The notes under the pieces are model-generated. The model saw only the letters and a list, made by a program, of their open reading frames with translations, searched no databases and had not been told where the DNA came from. Made by a program: the position numbers and the translations under genes. From contig NZ_CAUVXL010000087.1 in the NCBI RefSeq assembly GCF_963555915.1, positions 1 to 37,221 of the forward strand: DNA of 37,221 nucleotides, in the 5' to 3' direction. Source of the stretch: Protofrankia sp963555915 (GTDB lineage: Bacteria > Actinomycetota > Actinomycetes > Frankiales > Frankiaceae). Of the stretch, positions 16,613-24,585 are shown in pieces (position 1 is the first letter of the stretch; each line of letters begins with the position of its first letter).

Positions 16613-16830
16613 AAACACCGGCTTCCAGCGCAACAGCCCGGAACCACCTACCGGTCGCAACCGGTTCGAATGTCAAGCCCCGGCCCGACTGAAATCGATG
16701 CCGGACGGTGACTTGTATCAGACACAACGAAATCGCCAACAAGCGAACGTCATCCGACGGCCGATACTCATTATGAAAAGGACACGTAGAACCTCTACCT
16801 TGTGCTCGGTGTACGGAGGGGTAAAGCCGG

Positions 16831-18030
16831 ATGTCCAGCCAGACACGAACGAACCCGGGCACCATCATCGGGCCGGAACCGTCAGCGCAGCTCCTTCGAA
16901 CGGCCCGGCCACCTCGACAACGGCCGCACCCCGTACCGAAAATCACGACCACCAACCGGATGCACACGGCGGTGCTGACCGGGCAGGGTGCCGCGTTCCC
17001 GCCGCCGATGGGCCAGCAGGCACTGTGGGACGAAGTGTTCGCTCACCGTTACAATGACAATCGGACCGCCCAGCGGATTTTTCTCGGTTGCGGCGTGAGC
17101 ACCCGTCACGGTGTGGTGGATCCCCGGGTCGAGGACGCAAGCGAATGGACCACCGGCACCCGGATGCGCCGGTATGTCAGCGCGGCCCATCCGCTGGGCC
17201 GGGAGGCGGTGCGCAACGCGCTCACCAACGCCGGCCTGCATCCCGCCGACGTCGGACTGTTCGTCGTCGTCTCGTGCACCGGCTATGCAACCCCTGGCCT
17301 CGACATCGCGCTGGCCGCCGAGCTGGGGATGCCGCCCACCACCCAGCGGCTCTTCATCGGCCACATGGGCTGCTACGCGGCGCTGCCGGCGCTGTCGACG
17401 GCCACCGACTACGTGCGTGCGCGGGGACGACCCGCGGTGGTCCTGTGCGTCGAGCTGCCGTCGCTGCACGTACAGCCGTTCGGTCCCGGGGCTGAGCGCG
17501 ATGTCGAGCAGATCGTCGCGCACGCGCTGTTCGGGGACGCGGCCTGCGCCGTGGTCCTGGAACCGGATGTCAGCGGAGGGGATGTCAACGGAGGCCTGGA
17601 GGTCATCGACACCGAGTCCGTCACCGACCCGTCATCGGCGTCCCTGATGACCTGGACGGTCACCGACCACGGCTTCCGGATGGGCCTGTCGGCAAAGGTG
17701 CCCGACGTCCTGGCACTGCATGTCGAGAAGGCGACCAGGGCGCTCCTGGGCCGGCACGGACTTGACGTCGACGACGTCGCCGGGTGGGCGATACACCCCG
17801 GCGGACCGCGCATCGTGAACGTGGTGGCGGAGAAACTCGGATTACGGGCCGACCAGACCGCCGCGAGCCACGAGATCCTCGACACCCACGGCAACTGTTC
17901 GTCGGCGACGGTGCCCCTGGTTCTCCAGCAGCTTCGGCGGAACGCGCAGCTGCGCCCCGGGGACCCCGTGGTGGCGATGGCCTTCGGCCCTGGCCTGACC
18001 CTGTGGAACATGCTCCTGAGAGCACGTTGA
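16831..18030 (+). CDS. type III polyketide synthase (chalcone synthase-like)
   Basis: This 399-residue thiolase-fold enzyme has the full catalytic triad: Cys181 in GHMGCYAALPAL, His322 in WAIHPGGPRIV and Asn355 in HGNCSSATV. It also has PGLDIALAAELGM and the C-terminal AFGPGLTLWNMLL (GFGPG loop). Type III PKSs load an acyl-CoA starter and extend it with malonyl units to give pyrones, resorcinols or naphthols; the product cannot be read from sequence. GGAGGGG at 16815-16821 sits nine bases before the ATG. The first about 45 residues are low-likeness, and an internal Met45 (MHTAVLTGQG) is the conserved start of the fold, so a shorter form is possible. The neighbouring UbiA and ABC transporter genes suggest a small prenylated-polyketide pathway. 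Confidence 0.92.
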   Translation: MSSQTRTNPGTIIGPEPSAQLLRTARPPRQRPHPVPKITTTNRMHTAVLTGQGAAFPPPMGQQALWDEVFAHRYNDNRTAQRIFLGCGVSTRHGVVDPRVEDASEWTTGTRMRRYVSAAHPLGREAVRNALTNAGLHPADVGLFVVVSCTGYATPGLDIALAAELGMPPTTQRLFIGHMGCYAALPALSTATDYVRARGRPAVVLCVELPSLHVQPFGPGAERDVEQIVAHALFGDAACAVVLEPDVSGGDVNGGLEVIDTESVTDPSSASLMTWTVTDHGFRMGLSAKVPDVLALHVEKATRALLGRHGLDVDDVAGWAIHPGGPRIVNVVAEKLGLRADQTAASHEILDTHGNCSSATVPLVLQQLRRNAQLRPGDPVVAMAFGPGLTLWNMLLRAR

Positions 18031-18093
18031 ACGCCTACCCCGAACGCCTACCATTACACGATCACCGCCATTTTATGATCATCTATATTGCAA

Positions 18094-18168
18094 GATCGGC
18101 GTTTGTTTGTTGCTGTGTACGCCCAGCGGGCCGAAAAGCGTACCTACCAACAAACTCGTGCCGATCAC
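18094..18168. repeat. 75-bp structured repeat, copy 1
   Basis: It shares 67 of 75 positions with 19495-19569 without gaps, including a 39-bp identical core. Nested pairing is visible: GATCGGC with GCCGATC (outer), TTTGTTG with CAACAAA, GTACGC with GCGTAC, and GCCC-AGC-GGGC inside. It lies between the polyketide synthase gene and the helix-turn-helix gene. Confidence 0.85.
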
Positions 18169-18249
18169 GGTGTGGGCGGGTCGAAAATCCTGCCGCTCTG
18201 GGCCGTGACCGCCGCGATCAGTTTGTGTTTTTTGGGGATAGTGGAGATC

Positions 18250-18768
18250 ATGGTGCTCGTGAACATGGTGACGGTCGGCCAGGCATGGCTGACCACAGGG
18301 CAGGCCGCGATGCTGTTGGGCACGTCCCGTCAACACGTGGTTGATCTATGTCGACGCGGGATGGTGCCGTTCGAGACGGTGGGCAGCCATCGGCGACTTC
18401 GCCGTGCCGACGTCGAGGCCTTCGCCGGCGGCACGCTGACCCGTGACCAGGCACGCGGGTTGTGGTTGCACCGCGCAGTGGCGGGCCGATTGGCGCTCGA
18501 CCCCGACGGGACCTTGAACAAAGCACGAGCGAACCTGGAAAAACTGCAGCGGGTGCATCCGACCGGCATGGCGGCACGCTGGCTCGGCCAGTGGCAGGCA
18601 GCGCTGGACGCGGGGACCGAGGCCGTCTTCGACGTACTGGTGTCGCGGTCGCCACAGGCTGTCGAGCTTCGGCAGAACTCGCCGTTCGCCGATGTGCTGT
18701 CCGAGCAGGAGCGACAGGCGGCCCTGGCCGCATTCCGTTCCTGGTGGCACCGCGAGCGCACCGCGTGA
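18250..18768 (+). CDS. helix-turn-helix (excisionase/MerR-like) DNA-binding protein, partner of DUF6036
   Basis: From the ATG at 18250 the product has 172 residues. Residues about 13-60 (WLTTGQAAMLLGTSRQHVVDLCRRG, MVPFETVGSHRRLRRADVEAF) are an excisionase-type winged helix. The rest is helical, with PQAVELRQNSPFADVLSEQERQAALAAFR at the end. This protein type is found in actinomycetes directly upstream of a DUF6036 nucleotidyltransferase-like gene, in the layout of a toxin-antitoxin or AbiE-like module, with this gene as the regulator/antitoxin. Its TGA overlaps the GTG of the next gene. GTGGAG lies just before the chosen ATG; a second ATG at 18265 is possible. The frame is open back to 18088 through the structured repeat, which I do not take as coding. 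Confidence 0.82.
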   Translation: MVLVNMVTVGQAWLTTGQAAMLLGTSRQHVVDLCRRGMVPFETVGSHRRLRRADVEAFAGGTLTRDQARGLWLHRAVAGRLALDPDGTLNKARANLEKLQRVHPTGMAARWLGQWQAALDAGTEAVFDVLVSRSPQAVELRQNSPFADVLSEQERQAALAAFRSWWHRERTA

Positions 18769-19307
18769 GACGCGAACAACTCGAGCACGTACTCAGGACG
18801 GCGTCAAGCATCGCCGCTGATCCAGAGATTCTCGTCATCGGCAGCCAGTCGGTTCTCGGGGCCATTCCCGAGGACTGACTGCCAGAAGAATCGACAGCCT
18901 CGATCGAGGTCGACATCGCCTTCTTCGACGATGTCGACGAAACGAAGGCGGATCTGGTCGACGGTGCGATCGGCGAACTTTCACCCTTTCATGAAACATT
19001 CGGCTACTACGCCCAGGGCGTCAGCGTCTCGACCGCCGTACTGCCCGAAGGATGGCGTGAACGCATAATTATCGTGGAAACGCCGAATACAGCACCAGGA
19101 CGAGGACACTGCCTGGACCCCCATGACTGCGTGGTGTCCAAGCTGGTAGCCGGACGAACGAAGGACTTCGCGTTCGCCGACGCCCTGGTTCACGAACGAC
19201 CCGTCGATCCGGAAATTCTCCGCGACCGCATCGAAACACTCGAGACCCATCCGATGATCGTGCAGCGACTCCGTTCCTGGATCACTATGCACCTTCCCGC
19301 CTCGTAG
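18765..19307 (+). pseudogene. DUF6036 nucleotidyltransferase-like gene with one in-frame stop
   Basis: The GTG at 18765 overlaps the previous stop. The frame reads EQLEHVLRTAS, EILVIGSQSVLGAIPED, then TGA at 18876-18878, and then continues in the same frame with LPEESTASIEVDIAFFDD, GAIGELSPFHETFGYYAQG, CLDPHDCVVSKLVAGR and DFAFADALV to a TAG ending at 19307. Apart from the TGA the gene of about 180 codons is whole. GSQS and EVDIAFF correspond to the G-S and D-x-D metal motifs of the nucleotidyltransferase fold. One C-to-T change (CGA to TGA) explains the stop. Either the gene is freshly dead, leaving the partner alone, or the two halves are made separately, or the base is a sequencing error. 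Confidence 0.85.
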
Positions 19308-19323
19308 CGCAACCAATCAGCCA

Positions 19324-19413
19324 CGCCGGCTCAGCGAGAATCGGCTCGCCGCCCACCCGCCACGCTGCCGCACCTACGAAGGCCTGCTCACCGCGACAGA
19401 CGGCGAAGACTGA
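19324..19413 (+). pseudogene. stray copy of the 3' end of the second GTPase gene
   Basis: The 90 bases read RRLSENRLAAHPPRC, RTYEGLLTATDGED and stop. They match 12944-13030, which codes RRLSENRLASRPL and RRTCEGLLTGDD, at the DNA level (for example CGCCGGCTCAGCGAGAA and GAAGGCCTGCTCACC are shared), with about 15 bases missing in the middle. The rest of the GTPase gene is absent here. Confidence 0.8.
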
Positions 19414-19494
19414 TCGCCGATTAAATTACCATGGGTGACCCGCTGAAGCGTGGCGCAGCTCCGCCGAACGGCGACCATGCGCCTACCATTGCAT

Positions 19495-19569
19495 GATCGG
19501 CGTTAGTTTGTTGCTGTGTACGCCCAGCGGGCCGAAAAGCGTACACAACAACAAATCCGCGTCGATCAC
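19495..19569. repeat. 75-bp structured repeat, copy 2
   Basis: This is the second copy of the element at 18094. The inner stems are unchanged while the joining bases vary; one outer pair becomes G-T, which would be a wobble pair in RNA. A short shared lead (CGCCTACCATT) precedes both copies. The whole 19308-19717 stretch has no gene besides this copy and the GTPase fragment. Confidence 0.85.
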
Positions 19570-19717
19570 AGCGTTCAGATCGGTCGGTGCCTGTTCGGGC
19601 AAGCATCTGTAGTCATTTAATCAACAGCCGTGATCTTGCCTGATCCCCGGCCGGTACCCGAGCTGGAATGGAATGGTGTCAGTACGGCGCCTGCTACAGA
19701 TGGCGCGCCGGTCGCTC

Positions 19718-19945
19718 TTAGTATTCCAGTTCGATCCTCGCCCGCTCCAGTAACCGCGCGAACTCTGTATCGTCGCCGGGGTCGATCCCAGCGAGCAACG
19801 CATCGAGACCTGTCGGGTCGTCATCCATCGATGTGAGCAGGTCCAGCGCCCGACGGCGGACAGCCCCGTCGGCCCCCGCCCCTGCCAACTCCTGCATGCC
19901 CAGAAGCAGTGGAAACAATCCGCGCACCGTCGTGACCGGCCCCAT
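19718..19945 (-). CDS. small unknown protein downstream of the toxin-like gene
   Basis: This 75-codon frame reads MGPVTTVRGLFPLLLGMQELAG, ADGAVRRRALDLLTSMDDDPTG, LDALLAGIDPGDDTEFARLLERARIELEY. It has strong helix-forming character and an acidic C-terminus (negative net charge). It lies 99 bp after the stop of the toxin-like gene on the same strand, the usual place of an immunity gene, but I recognise no family and the ribosome site is poor (GAAGG directly beside the ATG; a GTG six codons in is an alternative). A stop codon stands two codons before the ATG, so it is not the tail of a longer frame. It could also be a gene remnant. Confidence 0.4.
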   Translation of the reverse strand: MGPVTTVRGLFPLLLGMQELAGAGADGAVRRRALDLLTSMDDDPTGLDALLAGIDPGDDTEFARLLERARIELEY

Positions 19946-20044
19946 CCTTCAGGGATGCGCGACGCAAACTCGATGTGCGAGGGTGGTCGCGGGGGAAGAC
20001 GTGATGCCGGCGTGGCAGCGGCGTGGAAATCCGCGTCAGCGAGG

Positions 20045-21943
20045 TCAGGGGACTCGATAAATGCGTACCTCGACCCCCATGCTCGCCGAACCAGCCACCG
20101 CCTCGGCGATTGCCGCTTCCTGCGCCGCTGTCAAGGGGGTGTCCGGGATCGCAACGTCCACTACCCGCCGGGTCTGTGGTCCGATGGTCATGGTGTGGCC
20201 TCCTTTTTCCCAGGTACTCTCGCCAACCCCGGCGATGTCACCCGCCGCATTCTCGATGACTCTGTTCAACCCCGCGCCCTGGTACGATTTTCTCGCCGTG
20301 TCGATCGACTTGAGCTGGCCGACCTCCAGTGCGGGCGCGCTCGGCCCACGGGATGAATAGACAGCGCGGTCGAACCGGTCGAAGTTGCCGTAGAAATGAG
20401 TACCAGGCGTAACGGACTTCAAGGCGGCTTCTGCACCCCTGCCCTGAATTGCATTGCCTTGGCCCCAGATCGTTGGAGTCCTGGGAGCGGTCGGCGGCGC
20501 GGGCGGCACTGTCCCACCCGCAGTCTTACCTCGGACAACCTGCGAACCCTGCATCCAGCGACCGCTGAGCGATGCCCCCCGCAGTGCCCCGAGCGACTGG
20601 ATCGCCGAAGTGTGCGCGACGGGAAGAACGACATCCATCAGGTACTGGACGACGAAGATTCCCTGCTGCAGGACCTCGTCCCCCAGCAGCGTCCACTGCT
20701 GTTCCCGGACCAGCTGCTTGACCTGCCACAGGACCGGTAGCGTGCTGCGGTTGCGGACCTCGGGCCACAGAAAGCCGCCGGGCCCCGGTACCGCCTCGCG
20801 GAACTGCCTGTCGGCCTCCTGCGCACCCATCTGGTTGTCGCCGATTGTGCTGATATCCAGCTCGACGTCCGCCAGATCACTGAACCGGATGATGTTCGAG
20901 AGGTCCGCCGGGTGAGCTACCCGGTATTTGGGCTGCCAGGAGTACCTGCTAACCATTGCGTCGACATACAGGGCTCTCAACGCGGGCGTCGTGGCCCTTT
21001 CCAGCAGGTAGAGAATCCGGACGGGGTCACCGATCCCGTCCGCCCTCCGGATATTGTCACGGATCGGAGGGATGGCACCCGAATGACCACGCAGGAACCG
21101 CAGCTGGTCGAACTCCTGCATCCCGTTGAATTCGGCGAAAAACTGCGCCCAGGCTCCGCCGTCGATGAGGTCCGTCAGGCGCTGTTCACGACTTGTCGAC
21201 CCCAGGGTTCCACGTCTGCGTTCGATGACCGTCAGCGCACCCGGCGCACCGGGAACGGCCGCCGCCTCGTCCCGGCGGTCAATCAGAGCATCAAGAGCGT
21301 CGCGGTTCAGTGCCGCGGCCAGACGGGACTGCTGGGCCGCGGTCGCCGCCGCAAGAATGTTGAACGCGCCGTTCGGCGGGCTGGTGAAGTTGCCGCTGCG
21401 GATCGCCCAGTGCAGGTTTTCGCTGAGCTCCCGGAAAGCCGGGTCGGCCGTTGAGGTCGAGGCGTTGGTGATCGCGAGGTGGATCCGGGAACGGTCGGAA
21501 CGACCACCGTTTTCCTCAAGGTTGGCGGCCAGCTTCGCCCGCTCGGCCGACGTCAGTGCCCGCAGCACCCGGACCATGTCGTCCATCGACAGGCCGTTCA
21601 ACACATGGTACGCCCCGGGCGGATCCTCCGTTTCCCAGTTCCCGTCGCGCGTGCCGTTTCGCACCCAGCCGATCCGGTCCCCGATCCACGACCGCTGGAC
21701 GATTGGCGCCCTTTGGAGGGTCGGACCGAGCGGCGCTGTCACAAGCGGCTCCAAGGTTGACGCCGTAGCACCGTTGATCCCACCTCGGAGAAGGGCGGCC
21801 GTCGCGCGATTACCGGCTGTGCGTTGCAGCGTGCCGAGCTCGGCACGCTCAGCTGAACCGTGGCCAGGGTTGCGGGCAACGACCGGACGCGCCGGCTCAT
21901 GGCGTTCCGAAGGGCTCTGCGACCGTGCCGACGTCTCCGGCAT
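20045..21943 (-). CDS. toxin-like protein with eCIS-cargo N-terminus and nuclease-like C-terminus
   Basis: This 632-residue protein lacks a signal peptide. Residues 39-47 read LQRTAGNRA, the motif that marks N-termini of many eCIS-linked cargo proteins, set in a disordered Pro/Arg-rich region. The middle (about 90-480) is helical and of unknown family. The C-terminal part, about 490-632, reads GRGAEAALKS, NFDRFDRAVYSS, ALEVGQLKSIDTARKSYQ and VVDVAIPDTPLT, a layout like polymorphic-toxin nucleases of the CdiA-EC869 type (acidic residue then a Lys in LKSID). That assignment is by pattern only. The ATG at 21943 has a strong GAGGAGGG. It is the last large gene of the MoxR-to-toxin cluster, 67 bp after the propeller/PKD gene. 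The usual DUF4157 protease motif of such N-termini is absent. Confidence 0.72.
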   Translation of the reverse strand: MPETSARSQSPSERHEPARPVVARNPGHGSAERAELGTLQRTAGNRATAALLRGGINGATASTLEPLVTAPLGPTLQRAPIVQRSWIGDRIGWVRNGTRDGNWETEDPPGAYHVLNGLSMDDMVRVLRALTSAERAKLAANLEENGGRSDRSRIHLAITNASTSTADPAFRELSENLHWAIRSGNFTSPPNGAFNILAAATAAQQSRLAAALNRDALDALIDRRDEAAAVPGAPGALTVIERRRGTLGSTSREQRLTDLIDGGAWAQFFAEFNGMQEFDQLRFLRGHSGAIPPIRDNIRRADGIGDPVRILYLLERATTPALRALYVDAMVSRYSWQPKYRVAHPADLSNIIRFSDLADVELDISTIGDNQMGAQEADRQFREAVPGPGGFLWPEVRNRSTLPVLWQVKQLVREQQWTLLGDEVLQQGIFVVQYLMDVVLPVAHTSAIQSLGALRGASLSGRWMQGSQVVRGKTAGGTVPPAPPTAPRTPTIWGQGNAIQGRGAEAALKSVTPGTHFYGNFDRFDRAVYSSRGPSAPALEVGQLKSIDTARKSYQGAGLNRVIENAAGDIAGVGESTWEKGGHTMTIGPQTRRVVDVAIPDTPLTAAQEAAIAEAVAGSASMGVEVRIYRVP

Positions 21944-22010
21944 CCGACCCTCCTCGTTGATCGCAGCCCCAGGGAATCACCTACGTGTCAGCCGCACGGT
22001 CTGGATCAGG

Positions 22011-24560
22011 CTATTCCCACGTCGTGTAGCTGATCGTGAGTATATTCGAATTCGCATCAGGAGCTTTGACGACGCGGAGGGCCGAGAAGCGGCCGTCCTG
22101 GGTCCGTGCGCAGAGCCTCGTCCCCGCCGGGAGGTTGTCCGTCGTTATCTCCGCACCCGACAGCGCCGCACCCGCACAATCAGCATAAGTGAGCGCACTG
22201 CTACCGGATGGCATGACAGCAAGCCCGGCTGAGCCCATGGGCGCCAGGCCCCACAGGTTGGTCCCGACTCCGTGGAGCCAGGCGTCGGCGCCCGCGCTGC
22301 CACAGCACGGTGCGACCGCCCCAGCATCAAGATCCATATTGGAAAGCGATGGTAGATCGATGGTGCCCGAGCTGTGAACCGGGCGGTTCTGCGCCGTGAA
22401 GGTTGCCGTTACGTTCCGCGCCTGGTTCATGGTGACGGTGCAGGTACCGGTCCCCGTGCAGTCGCCCGACCATCCGCTGAACGTCTGACCTGACGCCGGC
22501 GTAGCGCTCAGCGTCACCCGCGTGCCGGCGGTATAGAGCGCTGTACAGGTGCGCACGCCACCGCCCGGCGGGCAGTCGATCCCTCCGTTCCCGGTCACGC
22601 TGCCGCCCGTGCCCGGGTTGGAAACCGTCAGCTGGAACGTCTGAATCTGGCTGAACTGCGCGGAGACATCGTGGAATTTGTCCATTGTCACGGTGCACGT
22701 CGCAGCTGTCGCACAACCCGGGGCTCCCGACCAGTTGTCGAAACGGTTGCCACTGCCGGGGTTCGCAGTCAGGGTCACCCGCTGCCCGGCTGGAAACGTT
22801 GCCTGGCACAGGCTCGTGCAGGGCCCGCTGGCCAGACCCGTGACGGTGCCTGTACCGAGAATCGTCAACGACAGTGTGAACTGGTCCGCCGTCGGGGTGG
22901 GCGTCGGAGTGGGGGTAGCGGTACGGGTCGGGGTGGCGGTCGGGTGGTCGGGACTGTCCGTGGGATGTGGCGTCGGTGGGACCACCGGTTGCGTGTCGGT
23001 GACCACGGTGATCGTGGCGGTGGGGGTGGCCTGGCGGCCGTCGGCGAGCCGGGTCAACGCCTGCACGGTGTAGATGCCAGGCTTCGGCCAGGAATGACTG
23101 ACCTGAACGCCGGAGGCCGGCGCATCATCGCCGAACGTCCATGTCACGGAAGCGACGATGCCGCCGTTCGTCGCGACCACCCGCAGCGCCACCGGCTGAT
23201 TGACGATGACCTCGGTCGCCGACACCTGGATCTGCACATCCCCCTTGGGCGGCTGACCAGTCGGCGACGCAGTCGGCCGTGGGGTCTGCGAGGCCGTCGG
23301 CCGTGGCGTAACAGGCGGCTGGATGGGCGTGGGTGCCGTCTGGTTCCCCGAACCGGCACTTGGAACCACACCCGCGCCCGGATTCCTGGGGTCGTACTTG
23401 CGGATCTCCCGAACCGACCCGTCCAGCCGGATGACTCCCGCTCTGGCGGTCGCCGGATCGTTGTAGAACACGAACGAGCCCTGCGGCACCAGCTCGAACC
23501 GCGCCGGCGGATCCAACACCTTCTTGGTGACCACACTCCGACTGGCGATATCGACCACGCTCACCTGACCCGTGGTCAGATTCGGGACGAACACCTTCCC
23601 TGCCGCCTCCCGCGGCGCCCCCAATTCATTACCCGCCATTTTCAGGTCGATAACGGTATTCTCGCAGGAGTTCTGCGACAGATTCGACACCAGCAGCACG
23701 CCCCGCTGGCCCGACACCGCATACACATGGTCACCCGCGACCGACCCGGCCACCCGAACCGTGTTGTCCCCCGCCCGGGCATCCACGCACGCCACCGGAG
23801 CGGAAACGCCGCCGTCGCCGAGCGTCCGAACCGTCCGCGCTCCGAGGTCAACCACCGCCACCCGGTCGCCGATCGGCACCAAAGTGGAACGGACCGGATC
23901 AACCGACCCCGACACATCATGGCGGCCGGCCGCATCCAGGCGGACGATCTTCCCGGTGTCGCCGTCGACCACCCACAGCCGGCCCGCACCGTCGACCAGC
24001 GCACCGCCCGCCGGTATCCGCGCCGCCAACGACTGATCGTCCCGCAGCTTCCGCAGGGTCCGCGGATCGGCCGTGCTCACCGACCCGGTCCGTTCTCCGA
24101 TCGCGAACACCGCCTGCCGCCCGGCATAAACGGCGAGCGGCTCGCCCGGATTGGCGAACCGGACCCCGCTCGACACGCCGAACGTGGCACCGTCGACCCG
24201 CCGCACGCTGCCGTCCGCCGTGTTCGACACGTAGGCGTCCGACCCCGACTGGGTGGCGGCCATCTCCCCCGCTCCCGCGGACGGCACCGTGACCTGGGCC
24301 ACCACCTGCGCCGACGACCCGTCCACCAACGCCGCCTGACCAACCGACGACACCAGCCACGCCGACCCGTCATCCAACGCCACCGACCGCGCCGGAACAT
24401 TCCCCAACCAGCCGGCCGCCACCAACGCACCCAGGATGACGACGCCAGCCAACGCCACCGGCACCGGCACCGGCACCGGCACCCAACGAGTCGACCGCAC
24501 CCGGCTGCGGCGGGCCACCCCCGCACGACCGTGACGTCCCGATCGCGCCATCATCGTCAC
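22011..24560 (-). CDS. membrane-anchored surface protein: propeller + PKD + InlB-type repeats (paralogue A)
   Basis: The 849-residue product has a basic N-terminus, then one hydrophobic helix (about 33-52, VALAGVVILGALVAAGWLG) as anchor. Residues about 55-370 have recurring blade-like units (VALDDGSAWLVSSVG, AYVSNTADGSVRRVDG, GRLWVVDGDTGKIVRLD), a YVTN/propeller fold. A Pro/Thr-rich linker, a PKD domain (VTWTFGDDAP, VSHSWPKPGIYTVQAL), a second Thr/Pro linker and two InlB B-repeat-like domains follow, each with paired cysteines and WSG/CTVTM. The end (about 740-849) is unrecognised, with four or more cysteines. It is 25 bp after its paralogue and probably arose by tandem duplication. A role in surface binding or envelope structure is inferred. 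GTG at 24560 or ATG two codons later may start it. Confidence 0.85.
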   Translation of the reverse strand: MTMMARSGRHGRAGVARRSRVRSTRWVPVPVPVPVALAGVVILGALVAAGWLGNVPARSVALDDGSAWLVSSVGQAALVDGSSAQVVAQVTVPSAGAGEMAATQSGSDAYVSNTADGSVRRVDGATFGVSSGVRFANPGEPLAVYAGRQAVFAIGERTGSVSTADPRTLRKLRDDQSLAARIPAGGALVDGAGRLWVVDGDTGKIVRLDAAGRHDVSGSVDPVRSTLVPIGDRVAVVDLGARTVRTLGDGGVSAPVACVDARAGDNTVRVAGSVAGDHVYAVSGQRGVLLVSNLSQNSCENTVIDLKMAGNELGAPREAAGKVFVPNLTTGQVSVVDIASRSVVTKKVLDPPARFELVPQGSFVFYNDPATARAGVIRLDGSVREIRKYDPRNPGAGVVPSAGSGNQTAPTPIQPPVTPRPTASQTPRPTASPTGQPPKGDVQIQVSATEVIVNQPVALRVVATNGGIVASVTWTFGDDAPASGVQVSHSWPKPGIYTVQALTRLADGRQATPTATITVVTDTQPVVPPTPHPTDSPDHPTATPTRTATPTPTPTPTADQFTLSLTILGTGTVTGLASGPCTSLCQATFPAGQRVTLTANPGSGNRFDNWSGAPGCATAATCTVTMDKFHDVSAQFSQIQTFQLTVSNPGTGGSVTGNGGIDCPPGGGVRTCTALYTAGTRVTLSATPASGQTFSGWSGDCTGTGTCTVTMNQARNVTATFTAQNRPVHSSGTIDLPSLSNMDLDAGAVAPCCGSAGADAWLHGVGTNLWGLAPMGSAGLAVMPSGSSALTYADCAGAALSGAEITTDNLPAGTRLCARTQDGRFSALRVVKAPDANSNILTISYTTWE
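24456..24483. repeat. 6-bp in-frame tandem repeat
   Basis: CACCGG is present four times plus four bases, coding the VPVPVPVPV run just before the membrane anchor of paralogue A. Paralogue B lacks it. Confidence 0.9.
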
Positions 24561-24585
24561 CGCATGCCCTTATCCGGCGGAGCGG

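Noticed and set aside
16613..16830. Possible terminator from ACCGGT repeats after UbiA
   Set aside because: The stems are only five or six bases and self-symmetric, which is common by chance at this GC content.
18088..18249. N-terminal extension of the HTH protein through the structured repeat
   Set aside because: The extension translates the 75-bp hairpin element and has no likeness to HTH proteins; the start at 18250 fits the fold better.
18094..19569. CRISPR-like array from the two 75-bp repeats
   Set aside because: Only two copies 1.4 kb apart, far too long and with genes between; no spacers.
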